NCBI GenBank assembly: GCA_025529335.1 | Contig: JAMYHX010000355.1 | Span: 1-45,597, forward strand | Source of the DNA: Rhizopus sp. PT2906 | Taxonomy: Eukaryota; Mucoromycota; Mucoromycetes; Mucorales; Rhizopodaceae | Direction of reading: 5' to 3' | DNA: 45,597 bases | In this document: positions 33,496 to 44,892 of the stretch, in pieces | Layout of the letters: each line of letters begins with the position of its first letter | How positions within the stretch are numbered: position 1 is the first letter of the stretch | Made by a program: the position numbers and the translations under genes | Notes under the pieces: model-generated | Seen by the model: only the letters and a program-made list of their open reading frames with translations | What the model was told of the DNA's origin: nothing | Databases searched by the model: none

Positions 33496-34518
33496 CTACA
33501 TCTTGGACTTGCCCTTGTACTTTTCAATCTCTTCTGCCGTCAGAGTAGTAACGATCGCATTTTTTGATAAAGGAAGTCCTACTACTTCTTGAGTCATTCT
33601 CAATGTCATCCCCCACAAGTGCGGTCCATCCGTTGTTTGCTTGAGAGCAATGGCAGGTACCAAAACAGAAGACGGCCAAAGCTTCTTGATCTTTTCATTC
33701 ACAGTTGTAATAGCATCAAAGGGGATAATTGGATTTGACAATAGATACCGTAATGGAACCCCTAAGGAGATTATACATTAAACAAGCATATTCCATCACT
33801 CATTGACATCAGTGTTCCTTACAGATAGCTTCAGCTATTTCCGAATTGGGTACGCTAAGAGGAGGTGTTTGCGGTGTAACCTGTAAGAAGACTATTTTTT
33901 TTTCCCATATTATATAATTCATATTGTAATGCAAAATAATAAAAATAAACTTACCGTGAGGAACAAGGATCATTACTACCTTACTATCATCATCGTACTT
34001 TTTAATGGCTCTTGGATCCAAAGTGGCAAGGTGAATAAATGCGCTTGAGCCTAAATCCAGACCTATCTCTTCTTTGCATTCTCGAATGACTGTATGTAAA
34101 TCATCTTTATCGCTAGGTTCGCTTTTACCACCAGGAAATCCTACTTGCCCTGACCACCTTTTAAATGGTTAATTATCACTTAAAGTATGAGATAGGTCAC
34201 TTACGGATCGTCTGGTCGAACTGCACGCTGGATATAGAGTAACTCAGCTTGGCCGTGACAGTCATTGACCCAGGGCTCATTGAAGAATTCTGATACAGTC
34301 GAGGGCACTGGATCATGGTTACTATTGTGATCTACAAAAGGTCTCCATCGGATAATGGCTGCAACGCAAGCATGGCGAACATCAGATATAGGTGTTGTCG
34401 GCTGACGGTTTCTTTCAAAGTGATCTAGTCTGTCGATTATATTTTTTAAATCTTTACTTTTGCGTGGTCAATTTAATCATCCTTATTCAATTTCTTTCGG
34501 AATACCTTGCTTTGACAT
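33496..34518 (-). CDS. Nudix hydrolase, CoA-pyrophosphatase (NUDT7/8)-like
   Basis: Hydrolyses a nucleoside diphosphate linked to another moiety; the subgroup resembles NUDT7/NUDT8-type CoA or acyl-CoA diphosphatases. Exons: 34518-34506 (13 nt), 34451-34205, 34157-33955, 33891-33823, 33761-33496; 798 nt, 265 residues. The Nudix box reads GFPGGKSEPSDKDDLHTVIR followed by ECKEEIGLDLG; the REx2EEIG core is intact, and the first acidic position is displaced as in NUDT8-like proteins. Upstream is ELLYIQRAVRPDDPWSGQ, typical of the CoA-type enzymes. Start: the tiny first exon MSKQ gives the only spliced frame that leads into DLKNIIDRLDHFERN. There is no obvious peroxisomal C-terminal signal (ends GKSKM). 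Substrate is inferred only. Confidence 0.87.
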
Positions 34519-34635
34519 TTCAAAAGAAAGAAAAAAAAAAAAGAGAAAGAAAGAATCAAAACAGAGAAAGGGTGTTCTTTTTGTCATACATGGGCGCACA
34601 AGAATCCTGTGTTGTACATTCTAAATTTTATTACA

Positions 34636-35461
34636 TTAAATTCTTCTTCTGTTATTGTAACTCTTCTTTCCTAAATCAAATGGAATATACTTGTATTTGA
34701 TCATATGACCGATTTGTCTACGCATAGTTAAACCGAACAAGATGAGGAAATACATCAACAAGATAGGCCAGTAGACAGGAATATCAAATATACGGAACAT
34801 TGTACAAAAGATAGAAATAAGGGTTGCCTTAGTTACAGAGTACCTATTCACAATTCATGATCAATATCTCCTGTCTCTCTCTGTCTCTTTTTATCTTGAC
34901 ATACCAAAATTTGAACTCGGGGAGACGACGAATAAAAGGTTTGAATTCTTCATCATTCTTTAAGGGAAGGGAGGGACCTTCTTCCATTTCATTTGCTTGT
35001 GTATCAAGTTCGACTGAAGGGTCAAACTTGGGTGTCAAAAAAGCCAAGAAAAGGTTCAACATGTAGATTCCTAAGGTCATTAAGTACATCTTTTCCTTTT
35101 TATAACAGTGTATCCTATTTCTTTTGTTTTCTCTCTCTCTCTTTACCTAAAGCATATCTATATTACAATTTAACGTGTTGGAATTGTGTGTATACAGTTA
35201 GAATAATGAGCTTACGCAATAATATACCATCCTTCTCCATAAATGACACGTGCCATGAACAATACCAAGAGTACTGCTGTCGCTGTCCAACGGTAAGGTA
35301 CAAAGGGTGTAATCTGATCTAAGAGTTGCTGAAATTTCTATTTGACCTTTTTTTTAGCTTTTGCCCCTTTTCCCCCTGTGTCGCAAACTTACCCTTTCCA
35401 ACTGTGACTTTTGAGCTATCAAATTAGATGTTGTACCCTCTGGTTCACCAAATTCATTCAT
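34636..35461 (-). CDS. RER1: Rer1, Golgi-to-ER retrieval receptor, with an 11-nt microexon
   Basis: Four-span membrane receptor in the early Golgi that returns ER membrane proteins by COPI vesicles. Exons: 35461-35393, 35337-35216, 35157-35147 (11 nt), 35070-34905, 34843-34636; 576 nt, 191 residues. Visible: FVPYRWTATAVLLVLFMARV, GWYIIAYALGIYMLNLFLAF, LTPKFDPSVELD, PFIRRLPEFKFWYSVTKATL, and MRRQIGHMIKYKYIPFDLGK. The YALG segment comes from the microexon and the exon junctions around it; without it the frame is lost. The C-terminal basic tail may serve COPI binding. The gene lies 117 bp upstream of the Nudix gene on the same strand. Confidence 0.95.
35147..35157 (-). other. 11-nt microexon of RER1
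   Basis: On the minus strand ATATGCTTTAG lies between acceptor TAATATAG and donor GTAAAG. The upstream exon ends ATT-GC and the downstream exon begins GA-ATC-TAC. The join gives Ala-Tyr-Ala-Leu-Gly-Ile-Tyr, matching the family motif exactly. Flanking introns are 58 and 76 nt. Confidence 0.92.
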
Positions 35462-35673
35462 TTTGACTTTTTAGAAAGAAAAGAAAGAGAGAGGAGAAAA
35501 AATGTTTGCTGTTGTGCAATGAACAATGCTGAGTATGATTGGCTGAGAAAATTATAAATTTGACCCTCAAGTAGATGATGTGTATGAACCATCTTTAACA
35601 AAAGCGAGTCCAAGTTAAAGGATTACATATTTCGAGCGAAAGAAAAAGGCTAGTTTAGTATAATAACATATAG

Positions 35674-35705
<32 letters not shown>

Positions 35706-36368
35706 CTGGCTAGGGGAGAGCATTGGATCTTGACACCATATCTTTACCAAGGCCATTAACAAAAAAAAAAATAGTACAATACAATAACCAGCCCAATGTA
35801 ACGCTTTCTTTAATGTACTTCTAACAGTCATCTATAATTAAAAATATTTGCAAATGTCTTTATCTTGTCCAACACCTGACTTGATGCTGCTCTCATGAGA
35901 TCCACTTTATACAAATATTGACTATATAAGTCGACTGCTTTTAGAACCTATCTCAGTAATATAAAGACTCATTTTCATGGGAAATGCTACCCTCTGTTAA
36001 TCTTCTCCCTTTAACAAAGTGAAACTTGTACACGACGCAACATAGTGGATCAAGGGCAGAGCCAAGGCTACCTCCCATTGGCTAATACTACTGCACCTAT
36101 TTTGATAATGTTTTAATGCTTTGATATCATTTATAAAAAGGTTCTCTAGGACAAGTTAGAGCAATGAAGCCAGGCTTCGATTCATGTTGTGATATTTGAG
36201 GACTGAATCCTTGAATGGACTTTTCAACCTAGGACGGTTGTAATGAGACGTAGTCAGCTAAATGAAATGAGCCAATCAATTTCGACCTTTTTATTGTGAC
36301 CACCTTTTCTTTTTTTGAAGTAAACCCCCTAGCCCTTTTTTTTTAATAGAAACTGTTTTTCAACAACA
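35462..36368. other. Divergent upstream region of RER1 and uS14m
   Basis: About 0.9 kb between two divergent starts, with a (CT)n tract at about 35679-35704 and a pyrimidine-rich stretch just before 36369. No open frame of note. It is long compared with other gaps in this part of the window. Confidence 0.5.
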
Positions 36369-36668
36369 ATGAGGAGTCGAGTGCTTCGTGATATAAAAGC
36401 TCGTCAGGCAGTGGCAGATAATGAAGTCGTTAGACAAGCATTCAAGTTTATTACTAGAAATGAAACATTGCCTGCTAGAATTCGTCATCAAGCTCAACTT
36501 CAATTGAATGCAATGCCAAAGAATACTTCACCCGCTTATATTCATAACCGATGTGTCGCTACTGGACATGGCAGTGGTATCCTTCGTGAATTCAAATTAT
36601 GTCGATATCAATTTAGATTAAAGGCATTGAACGGTGAACTTCCTGGTGTCAAAAAGGCATCATGGTAG
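36369..36668 (+). CDS. MRP2: Mitochondrial ribosomal protein uS14m (Mrp2)
   Basis: Small-subunit protein of the mitochondrial ribosome. Intronless, 99 residues, the usual length. The C-terminal block RCVATGHGSGILREFKLCRY and LPGVKKASW is the uS14 signature. The zinc-binding cysteines of some bacterial S14 forms are absent, as in mitochondrial members. The N-terminus is Arg/Lys-rich (MRSRVLRDIKARQAV), which may aid import. It converges on the next gene (86 bp between stops). Confidence 0.95.
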   Translation: MRSRVLRDIKARQAVADNEVVRQAFKFITRNETLPARIRHQAQLQLNAMPKNTSPAYIHNRCVATGHGSGILREFKLCRYQFRLKALNGELPGVKKASW

Positions 36669-36754
36669 AATGGAAAAGAAAAAGAGAACTGTATTATATA
36701 TATATGTATTTGTGTATTTGGGAATAAACATCATTTTTGAGCAGATGTATCTAT

Positions 36755-37743
36755 TTATAAACAGTGTAGAGGGAATCCCTTTTCTAATGCACAGTAAGGA
36801 CATTTAGGTCTTTCAAAAGAAGAAGGGGATGCATTAGGTACATATTCTTGATCACTCTTCATGAAATGCATAGATACATCAATTGTCGTAGGATAGATTT
36901 GATCCACCAAGACTAGTAGTTTATCAGATACGATTGTTTGTTGGTCTTGTTGCTTTATACAATCAGGTTTTATTCTGATCTTAACGTCTAGTCCTTCATG
37001 TTCCAAAAGTACACCCTCAGTCATATCAAACTCCAACATACCGTTTGCTGAGAATAGGGAAAACTTTCGTATGCTATCCGGGCTCATATTTTTTAATGTG
37101 ATGTGAGCAATCTTTGAATAGATCACGTTCTGCTTCATTTGACATTCTAAATAAATACGACTTGGTTCAACAGTGCATAATCTATCTTCATTCATGCGTT
37201 GTGTTACTGACTTTGTCACTCCTTTCACGGCTGTATATCTATTTCCAAGCGAATCCGGTAGCTTTTTCTTTAGAAAACGGTGAGTTTAAGAAGAAGGGAA
37301 AAAAAAGGGGGGCAACTTACAAATCGTGCTTCAAGCAATGCACTCACAGTTCCCTAAATAATGATCGTGTTCAGTTTTTCTCTATTTTATTTTTATGGTT
37401 GCCTAATAACCTTTCCGTCGTTCTTTCTTCCCTCAACTTTATAAGCATGTTTTACGTCACTGACTCCCTTTGACCATATATCTGCTATACTTTCCATGGG
37501 CATAGATTGCTTTCTGGAATACTCTCCTGAATATTGTATTCGTTGTTTTGGTAATGATTCTTTATCCTGTGATGTGTTTATAGATTCCATGTTTGCCAAC
37601 GGTAACTGAGATGATTCTTGGTCCAAACTACATTGTCTTTCTAGTTGAACTGGTGAATATTTTTTATTGTCAGTAAGAAATTCGTTAATGTTTAAACTAG
37701 ATGCAAACGAAATTGAAAGATCGTCGTCGTCGTTGTCGTTCAT
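36755..37743 (-). CDS. Unrecognised protein with a possible Ig-like (ASH/MSP-type) domain
   Basis: Exons: 37743-37411, 37353-37321 (33 nt), 37267-36755; 879 nt, 292 residues. The N-terminal 110 residues are acidic, then Ser/Gln-rich and probably disordered. The small second exon (GTVSALLEARF) joins KKLPDSLGNRYTAVKGVTKS in one frame. Residues about 150-265 alternate hydrophobic strands, for example RIYLECQMKQNVIYSKIAHI, TLKNMSPDSIRKFSLFSANG, and LLVLVDQIYPTTIDVSMHF. This resembles the PapD-like folds of MSP or ASH domains, but that is pattern-based inference. The tail CPYCALEKGFPLHC has three Cys and one His and could bind zinc. No membrane segment. Function unknown. Confidence 0.7.
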
Positions 37744-37879
37744 ATTTTATAAAAAAGGAAACACAATTTTGTACAAAATCAAATAAATCTAGGACTTTTA
37801 CATTATTTACAAGATATACAAAAAAGAAAATTATGCTTGAGGGATTTGAAGATTCGCTAAAGACTATAAGCAGCCTTTG

Positions 37880-38894
37880 TCAGCAAAAGTCTGTGGTAGG
37901 ATAGGATGGTGATAGATGAGGATTGAAATTTGAAAGACACCACATGTCTTGATTTATAGCAGAATATCCATATGATTTTTGATTAGATTCATTTATAGTT
38001 TGATACGTAGGCATAACTGTCATATCTGACATATTTTGATGTGTCTTGGCTTTAATAAACACATTAGAAATGACCAAAGGAAAAATGATATATTCATACT
38101 TACTCGAAGAGGTTTGTATCGCATAATCTAAAAGCTTTCTAATTGTCGCTTGTTGTTGATCCTGTGTCTTCTTCATCTCTTCCATATTTTGTAACAGATT
38201 AGAGTAGCTTTCTTGGAGTGTTTTGAGCTGCCGTAAAAGATTAGCTTGATATTGTTGCATAGTGGCCAATGATGCATGAACATCGCCATTTTCCCTTCTC
38301 AATAGTTCAGAATCCATGGTTTTGCGCTTGATATCTTCCAAGAGACTAGAATTATCCCTTTGAAAATTTTTATGGGAGAACTCCCAGACTTCATATTCAT
38401 TACTGCCTCTTTGGCCACGAGGAGACTTGTTGATCTTGTGAAAACCATACCTAATTCGTCTAAATACATCACGAAACAGCAATCCATAAGGCATTTACTT
38501 ACATATTCAATTGACGTACGAAGCTAGAATAATTTGAATGCTTGAAATGTATAGGAAGTACATCTTGTGAAAAGCGAGTAGCATTATATATAAAAAAGGA
38601 AGTTCCAGTGTTGTTCCAGGCAATGAGATGTTGGTTATGCGCATCATTGACAATACTATTTCATCATGTTAGCTCTTATACTGCATCCCATCATTTGATT
38701 GTTTATTACCTGAAGAGTTTGGAAATAAAAGTGCTGACGCCTTTCTTTGGTGACCTTTTCATAGATTCATCATCTTCCCAATGACTTTCGCTTGTTGAAG
38801 CAGATGAGCAGGAAAGAGAACGTTCAGTAGGAATAGGGTGGAGAGTATCGTAAAAAGTGGACTGAGGGATACCAACGTAATTATATGTAGACAT
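37880..38894 (-). CDS. HSF-type transcription factor
   Basis: Nuclear DNA-binding protein with a heat-shock-factor fold. Exons: 38894-38710, 38655-38503, 38450-38104, 38049-37880; 855 nt, 284 residues. The DNA-binding domain (about 52-150) shows STFISKLFSIVNDAHNQHLI, AWNNTGTSFFIYNATRFSQD, and the recognition region FVRQLNMYGFHKI, then WEFSHKNFQRD. A coiled coil with QLKTLQESYSNLLQNMEE (about 170-220) would mediate oligomerisation, and a Tyr/Asn/Ser-rich tail follows. An in-frame ATG at 38915 would add seven residues; I chose 38894 because it starts the protein-like part. Whether it is a true Hsf1, Skn7 or Sfl1-like factor cannot be told; no receiver domain is present, so it is not Skn7. Confidence 0.9.
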
Positions 38895-39670
38895 GAATGT
38901 TGTTATGAGTAACACAATTGGGGAGGGGAAAAAAGCGGGTCTATTTATGTAACAAGGGAATTTCCTTTAAAGCACTCAGGGTTCAATGACGTACATTTTG
39001 ATTGGAGCCATTTATCGTGCCACTTCGTAATAATATGACAACGTTATTTCTTAAGCTACCTTATTTGGAATATAGGGATGTTTCGGCACTCATGCATAGT
39101 CCATTGTTCCTTTACAAGTAGGTCAACCAAAGAGCTACTTGGACTGTTTTATATGCGTTTGTTCAAGCAATATATACCAAATCGATTCCTAGAGTACACT
39201 CACTTGCTGTTTCGTTACTAGGCAATGCAGCAATATGCTTCTTTTTTTCTGATTTCTAGATTCTGTCCTTCACTTTTCAATACGTAAAACTTCAAATTTC
39301 CAAAGCCCGATCATCCTTTTGAGACATTTTCTGCATTTTGTTGAATATAGATACACCCTATATTTTAATAAACAGAAATATAGCTTCTTTATCTATCTCT
39401 CTTTTTTTGTTTTCTTATTGATATACAGTTATATAGATAAAATCTATAGACTATATTGATAGGTGGCTATTCAGTTGATTTGCTTTAATGTATCTCCCAA
39501 GGTTGATAGTCTAGAATGGATACCATTTGCATGAATTTTTTGATTTCTGTTGTGTAATCCCAGTCGTGTGATAATTCGTATGAAGCGAACCAATGGACAA
39601 TCATCGGTGGATAGAAGTTACTATGACAAATGATTTTACATTTATACTATGTGTTATTTTATTGGTTCAA
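38895..39670. other. Upstream region of the HSF-type gene
   Basis: About 0.8 kb, promoter of the HSF-type gene and 3' end of the large gene to its right. No clear inverted nGAAn arrays (heat-shock elements) were seen by eye. No open frame of note. Confidence 0.5.
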
Positions 39671-42600
39671 CTACAGGAAATATAATTGTTTCGTATTATC
39701 CAATGGTTTTGGCCCGTTTAGTTCCAGTGCTTGAAGTACTTGGTCAGCATTAGGTAGCTGTCTAACAAAATCAATGACAGCAAGCTCCTCTTCATTAGAT
39801 AGGATGGGCCTATAGATCATCACCTTTTTTTGCCTTTTTAGTTTACGCCATCGATTAGCTCTATCTTTTGTCTGATTGGAGAGCATCGTGTTAAAGTGCT
39901 GTTGCTGACGAGCATCGATAAGACCTTCTGTTATTTGCATAACTAGCATAGAAAGTAGAGCACTAATAAGCTCATTTCTTCTAGCTTCTACGCTTAAAGT
40001 ACAAAGATGTGTGATGGTAAGAAGGGCAAGAGATCTATTTGATATTGATTCTTCGCCTAGCAAAGGATAGTATATCTTGATGATGGGAATACTATTACCC
40101 TGTGCATCATTGTCATTTGTATAGGATGCATAATTAAGACATTCAATGTCACTTGTGTTTTGAGTCAATAGCTTTCTCAGTTGTTGATAACCAGGCGTTC
40201 CTTGAACATGACATAACTTGCTCCAGTCAACAAGCTCCTGCGAAGAAAAAGTTAGAATCTAAAAGATGCACTGATATTAACATACGCGTATTGTCTTGAT
40301 TAAACTCGAAATATAATAACAGTCCATTTCGTCAGCAACATCATAATCTTTTCTTAATTGATCTTTTATGAGCTCCACCGCATATAGAATAGAAAAATAT
40401 TGCTTCAATCCTAATGATATACGGTAAGAACATACATGAAGGGAAAATAATATGTCTTAGTACCTGCACGCGTCAATCTATGTACTAGATATTTGGATCC
40501 AGTGTTAGCATAATCATATCTTCTTATCACATCTTCACTTGGAAGTGTTTCAAAGAGAGCACCAAGGAAGTATACAATCAATTTTGGAAAGAGTGGACAC
40601 AGACTGAAACCGTTTTGTGGATGAAGAGCGTGTTGAAATCCTTCTTTTATGACTTTGCATTCATACGGATGCATCCACAAACACTCCAAGTTTTCCTTCC
40701 AAGTTGACGTGACCTGTTATCGAATGATGTTACCGTTGTGAGATACTAAAAAAAAAAAAAATGATAAAGAGAGACTTACCATGAACATGTTGTCTGTCAT
40801 CCTAGTCGACAGCAAGCACATTTTGAACAGATATTCCCATCCTTCTTTTGAAAACTTATCTTTCAAACCATTCTCCTGCCCATCCTTTGATATATTCCGA
40901 AACGTTTTCGATTTGGCAATAGCAGGGAAATGGTCAAGCCACAGTAGCTGTCCCCAGTTATCTAAAGGAGTATATTAGAATCAGCATAGCTTTCTTTTGC
41001 TTTGTTACCTGCTGCGGACTCTAAGGATTGTATGAGATCATATGATGAGCATGATGGTTGATTGCCGTATCTGTCGTTATCATGCTGCATAAATATAGCT
41101 AGCCTCTCCAGATACTTCAGTATTAATTCTTTATCTTGAATTTCGACTCTAGGTGGAGGCCTAGAACCGTCCGATTGCTTATAGAGGCCCAAGAGGTAAA
41201 TGAAATAAGCTCCTACTTGGCTAGAGACGCTGTACATGACAGGAGTATAATCAAGTTGAGAAATAAACGTTTTCCAGTCCTGCTCTTTTCCAGGAGGAAA
41301 CTCGCAAAAGGCGTTGAGGATATAAAGGGCCAATCGGAATGCTTCTTGATCTTTAAAGCTTCTATCCGTATCTGATATGGTGTTCATCACAACAAGATCT
41401 GTAAACACATACTTGCTCAAGAATGTGCCAATCATATATCCTTTTGCTTGATCTTGTAGTATTACTGGGCAATGGCTGTCGTTCTATATATATATTTCTT
41501 TTAGCAATGGTACTGTGTTTGTTACCCTATAAATACCTCCACAAAAAGCGATTTGAATACTTTACAGATTTCTTTAGACATGGAATCATTCAATGCCTCC
41601 AAAGAAGTTATATCTGCAAAGACAATCAAAGGCAGAGCATCTGATGATTTGGTCAAAGTGCAAATATTACCAAGATTCTTGAGTAACGGAATAATGGCCT
41701 TATACTGATTCTTATTGCTTATGGAAGACTTTATCAATTGATATACAACTTTATATGGCCATAGTATTGACATCTATTAAAGTAATTTGAGTTCAAGTGG
41801 GCTGAGTATATCATCTATACACTTACAAGCACCAGCTTCTTGCTTGTACTCTGCGTAGTAAAACATTCGTCATCATCTTCTGTTATTGTGATTTGGTTAA
41901 TTATCAATGTCAACTCTTCATTAAACCTAATGTTCCATATTTCTGCTAGTCCAAAGCAAGGTAATCTCTCGTTGAATAACAACTGTCTAATAGAGTTGAG
42001 GTATTCTGGTGATTCAATGCAATCGATAGATCGTTCATATATCAGACAAGCATCCTGCAGCGTAAATAGTTAATATGCTATAATCAAGCGCCCCTTTTTT
42101 TTTCATTTTACTTTAATAATATACAAGCTGCTCTTATCTCCTGATTGCTCATAAAATTTTACAAGTTCCGAGAGACGTTCACTGAAGGGCTCCAAAAGCT
42201 TTTCTTTTGCAATGAATGATCCTATTACAGTCTCAGCGCCTGCTTTGACAATATCTCTATAGTATAAAAGATAAGGGGCTTTTGTTCCTCTAGATACCAT
42301 ACCACTCTTACCTGGACCATACATCAATAAACTGTATTATGATCTTGAGCACAGATATCCAGAAGCGATCACTGTTTATCAAGACATCAATGCACCATAG
42401 CTTAACACGTATCAGCGACTCTTTTGCAGTATCGTTATTTCTTATAGTTGTCTGAAGCTCCTCAAATGCTGTCAGATATTTTTCTTTTGACTGTAAACTT
42501 CTACTTGACGATTTATTACAGGTAGGGATAATCTTTCTTTCGAGGTGGCTACAAATCAAGACAAATGCTGTCTCATGCTTAGATAGTCTGGTTTCTTTAT

Positions 42601-43831
42601 GCTTAACAGACTCCCATGCTTCCTTTAAGCTTGGCTCGTATGTTCTACGGCAATTGGATGAGTCAACCGTTTCTTTTTTAGACAAGCATTAGAAACACAA
42701 TAGTGATTACCTGGTATTTTGACAGTTTCTATTTTGCAAATATATGGTATAGGATAACTTTCTTTTTTTGCTTGTGGGGCTAGATTCAGACAGAAACGTT
42801 CCCAATTGTGATCGAAAGGTCGCTGGTATGGCTGCAATTATCGCCTGTGGAAGCCCTCCTGGGCATATTTGATGTATCTTTCCCATAAAAGAAAGCATTC
42901 TTGATATCCTTTTACTCATACCACTCTCCACTGTTTTGTTACGGTTTTGTAATGAGGCTTGTATGAGCATCTGCTGAAGTAGGTTTGCAATCACAAAGAG
43001 ACCTATTGGATCTATGCTGACTTTTGGTGATTTCCTTTCTTCCCTTATTGCTATGTTTTGCCTACCTTCTGAACTTTGGCATATCTCTTCTATAAATGCA
43101 TCCTCTGACTGTTGATAAAAGTCTTCGTCATCGACATCAAGAGTAAATAGCAGCTTGATATAAGTGGTATATAAGTTTGATTTGAATGATTTTACATCAG
43201 ACGCGTTTTCTTTGAATATGTTCTGTAGAGCAAAGAGTGCACTCTAAGGATTCTTTTATGTTAGTAACACATGCTTTTCCTAATCATATTCTATCTATCT
43301 ATCTATCTATCTCTTACTCTTGTATCAAGCGTATATAAATGATGAATAACTGCCCCATACAGATCATATATATCCATCAATTTCAAAAATTCACTAGTTC
43401 TTAATCCATCTGCAAACCTTGGTACGGAAAAGTCATTCTGATACTCTGCATATGCTTGATCAATGGTACGTGCGCGTATATCTGTAGTAGATTTACCTTT
43501 TCTGTTTATCAAGGCATTCAATAAAACCTTTGCAAATGCTGCAGACACTGTAAAGGATTTGGTGCGATCAAAGGTTGTATCAAAGTGTTCTTGAAGTAGC
43601 TCTGTTGTAATGGTCTCCCTGTTGATTTGATGAGTTATGTATAAACGAACCATTACTCTGTCTCTCTTACCGAACTGAAGGATTCCTTTCAAAATACTCC
43701 AACATTCCATCAAGATCTGACTACAATCTCTTTATTTTTTAGCGTTGACAGCATTTGCTTATACTTTCACATACTTTAAATCTTGCTTCAACACGCTTCT
43801 TTGTTTGATGATCATCCACAGCTGTCATCAT
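39671..43831 (-). CDS. Large helical protein, unrecognised; one unresolved junction
   Basis: About 1,100 residues in about 14-16 exons. Exons seen: 43831-43775, 43720-43671, 43618-43318, then 43243 to about 42711 (unresolved), 42672-42312, 42256-42112, 42054-41827, 41773-41537, 41483-41009, 40961-40780, 40713-40464, 40410-40286, 40237-39671. The start MMTAVDDHQTKKRVEARFK joins SDLDGMLEYFERNPSVRETI through a GTATGT intron. It is mostly alpha-helical, with no membrane segments or known motifs, reading like a HEAT-like scaffold. Candidates such as a Mediator tail or kinase-module subunit or a DNA-repair scaffold were considered without convincing motifs. An in-frame TAA at 42838-42840 must be spliced out, read through, or be a real break; see findings. 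It is divergent from the CCDC97 gene (62 bp). Confidence 0.75.
43294..43317 (+). repeat. (CTAT)n tetranucleotide microsatellite in an intron
   Basis: Six or so CTAT units on the plus strand lie immediately next to the donor (GTAAGA on the minus strand) of the intron after the exon 43618-43318. On the transcript this reads as GATA repeats just inside the intron. Confidence 0.85.
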
Positions 43832-43893
43832 TAATAAGAATAAAAATAAAATGCATAAACATTTTTTTTTTATTTTTTATAAATTTGCATTTC
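43832..43893. promoter_or_regulatory. 62-bp divergent promoter
   Basis: The start codons of the large unknown gene (43831, minus) and the CCDC97 homologue (43894, plus) are only 62 bp apart. The gap is almost pure A/T with a T10 run and TATTTTTTATAAAT before the plus-strand ATG. Regulation is probably shared. Confidence 0.6.
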
Positions 43894-44892
43894 ATGGACA
43901 AAACTACGCAAGAACAAGTACTTTTGCATGTAGCCGAGAATCTGGACAATATTCCTTTTAAAACATTAAGGCTAGGAGAAGTCGAATTAAGCGACAAGGA
44001 AAAACTTGAACAAATGAAATCAACACTTGAATCAGATCCGGGGCTATTTCTTAGCAAATGGGGTCGCCATTTATCTCAAAGTACGCTTTCATTATTTGAA
44101 TGTCTACAAGATGATTACGAAGTCAACTTTTATTTGTCTTCTCTTCTTTACAAGCAAAGTCCACCCTTACCGCCTCGAGAAAACGCACGACAACAAAAGT
44201 CTGCTTTACACACGCTTTCACTAAACAGAAGATATGAATATCTTAAACGTCAACTACGGCATTCAGACTATTTTTCTGATGAAGCTATGCAATTAAGAGA
44301 ACCAGAACTATATGAACAATTTGTAGGAAGACATGTACCAGCAAGTGAAAAGAACAAGCCTTTTGAAAACGACGTTACTCTAGTCAACCGAATTTTGAGC
44401 AATATTGATCGAAAATATGTTAGTGATAGGCTGGATGAGCAACGACAAATTGAAGAAGAGCAATTTGAGGAAGAAGAAGAAGATACGGATGATGAAGATA
44501 TAAAAATGAAAGATGTTCAAAAAACGCCTAGTAATATAGCTTCTGAAGGAACAGGCGAGGCAGACGATGGGAATATTGAAGAGGTGGAGGATGAAGATAT
44601 TGAAGCTGTGATGCAATATAGAGAAGAGCAAAGACAGGAACTTATAAGATTATTGGAAGAGAAGTTTTTGGCAGGAAAAGATGTAAGTATCGCTTAAAAG
44701 ATGTTGATAACGATATTCATTGTTATGTTTAAGGATTTTGACTACACAGCAGTTGATTATAATGAAGTAAGTGCGCCTACAAATAAATAGATTATATAAC
44801 CAACTCTATTTAAATAGGAATATGATGACCTTGACCAGCAAGAAAGAGATATCCAAGACAAGTACTTTGATGAAGATGACGATCTTGATTAA
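43894..44892 (+). CDS. CCDC97-type protein, splicing-associated family
   Basis: Homologue of CCDC97, a conserved protein reported with the U2 snRNP SF3B complex. Exons: 43894-44682, 44734-44766 (33 nt), 44818-44892; 897 nt, 298 residues. Conserved parts: DPGLFLSKWGRHLSQSTLSL, LNRRYEYLKRQLRHSDYFSD, EAMQLREPELYEQFVGRHV, and the C-terminal QYREEQRQELIRLLEEKFLA followed by GKDDFDYTAVDYNEEYDD. The middle is a Glu/Asp-rich linker. An upstream in-frame ATG at 43783 would add 37 hydrophobic residues and overlap the divergent gene's exon; the ATG at 43894 fits the family better. The presence of a splicing factor in this window is coincidental, as far as sequence shows. Confidence 0.9.

Noticed and set aside
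43318..43713. Start of the large unknown gene at 43713, reading through as MMECWSILKGILQF...
   Set aside because: A clean 52-nt intron (GTAAGA...CAACAG, 43670-43619) and a GTATGT intron upstream give a better N-terminus starting at 43831; the read-through frame exists only because the intron is open.
43783..43893. Upstream ATG extension of the CCDC97 homologue
   Set aside because: The added 37 residues are hydrophobic, AT-derived and overlap the first exon of the divergent gene; the family starts at about 43894.
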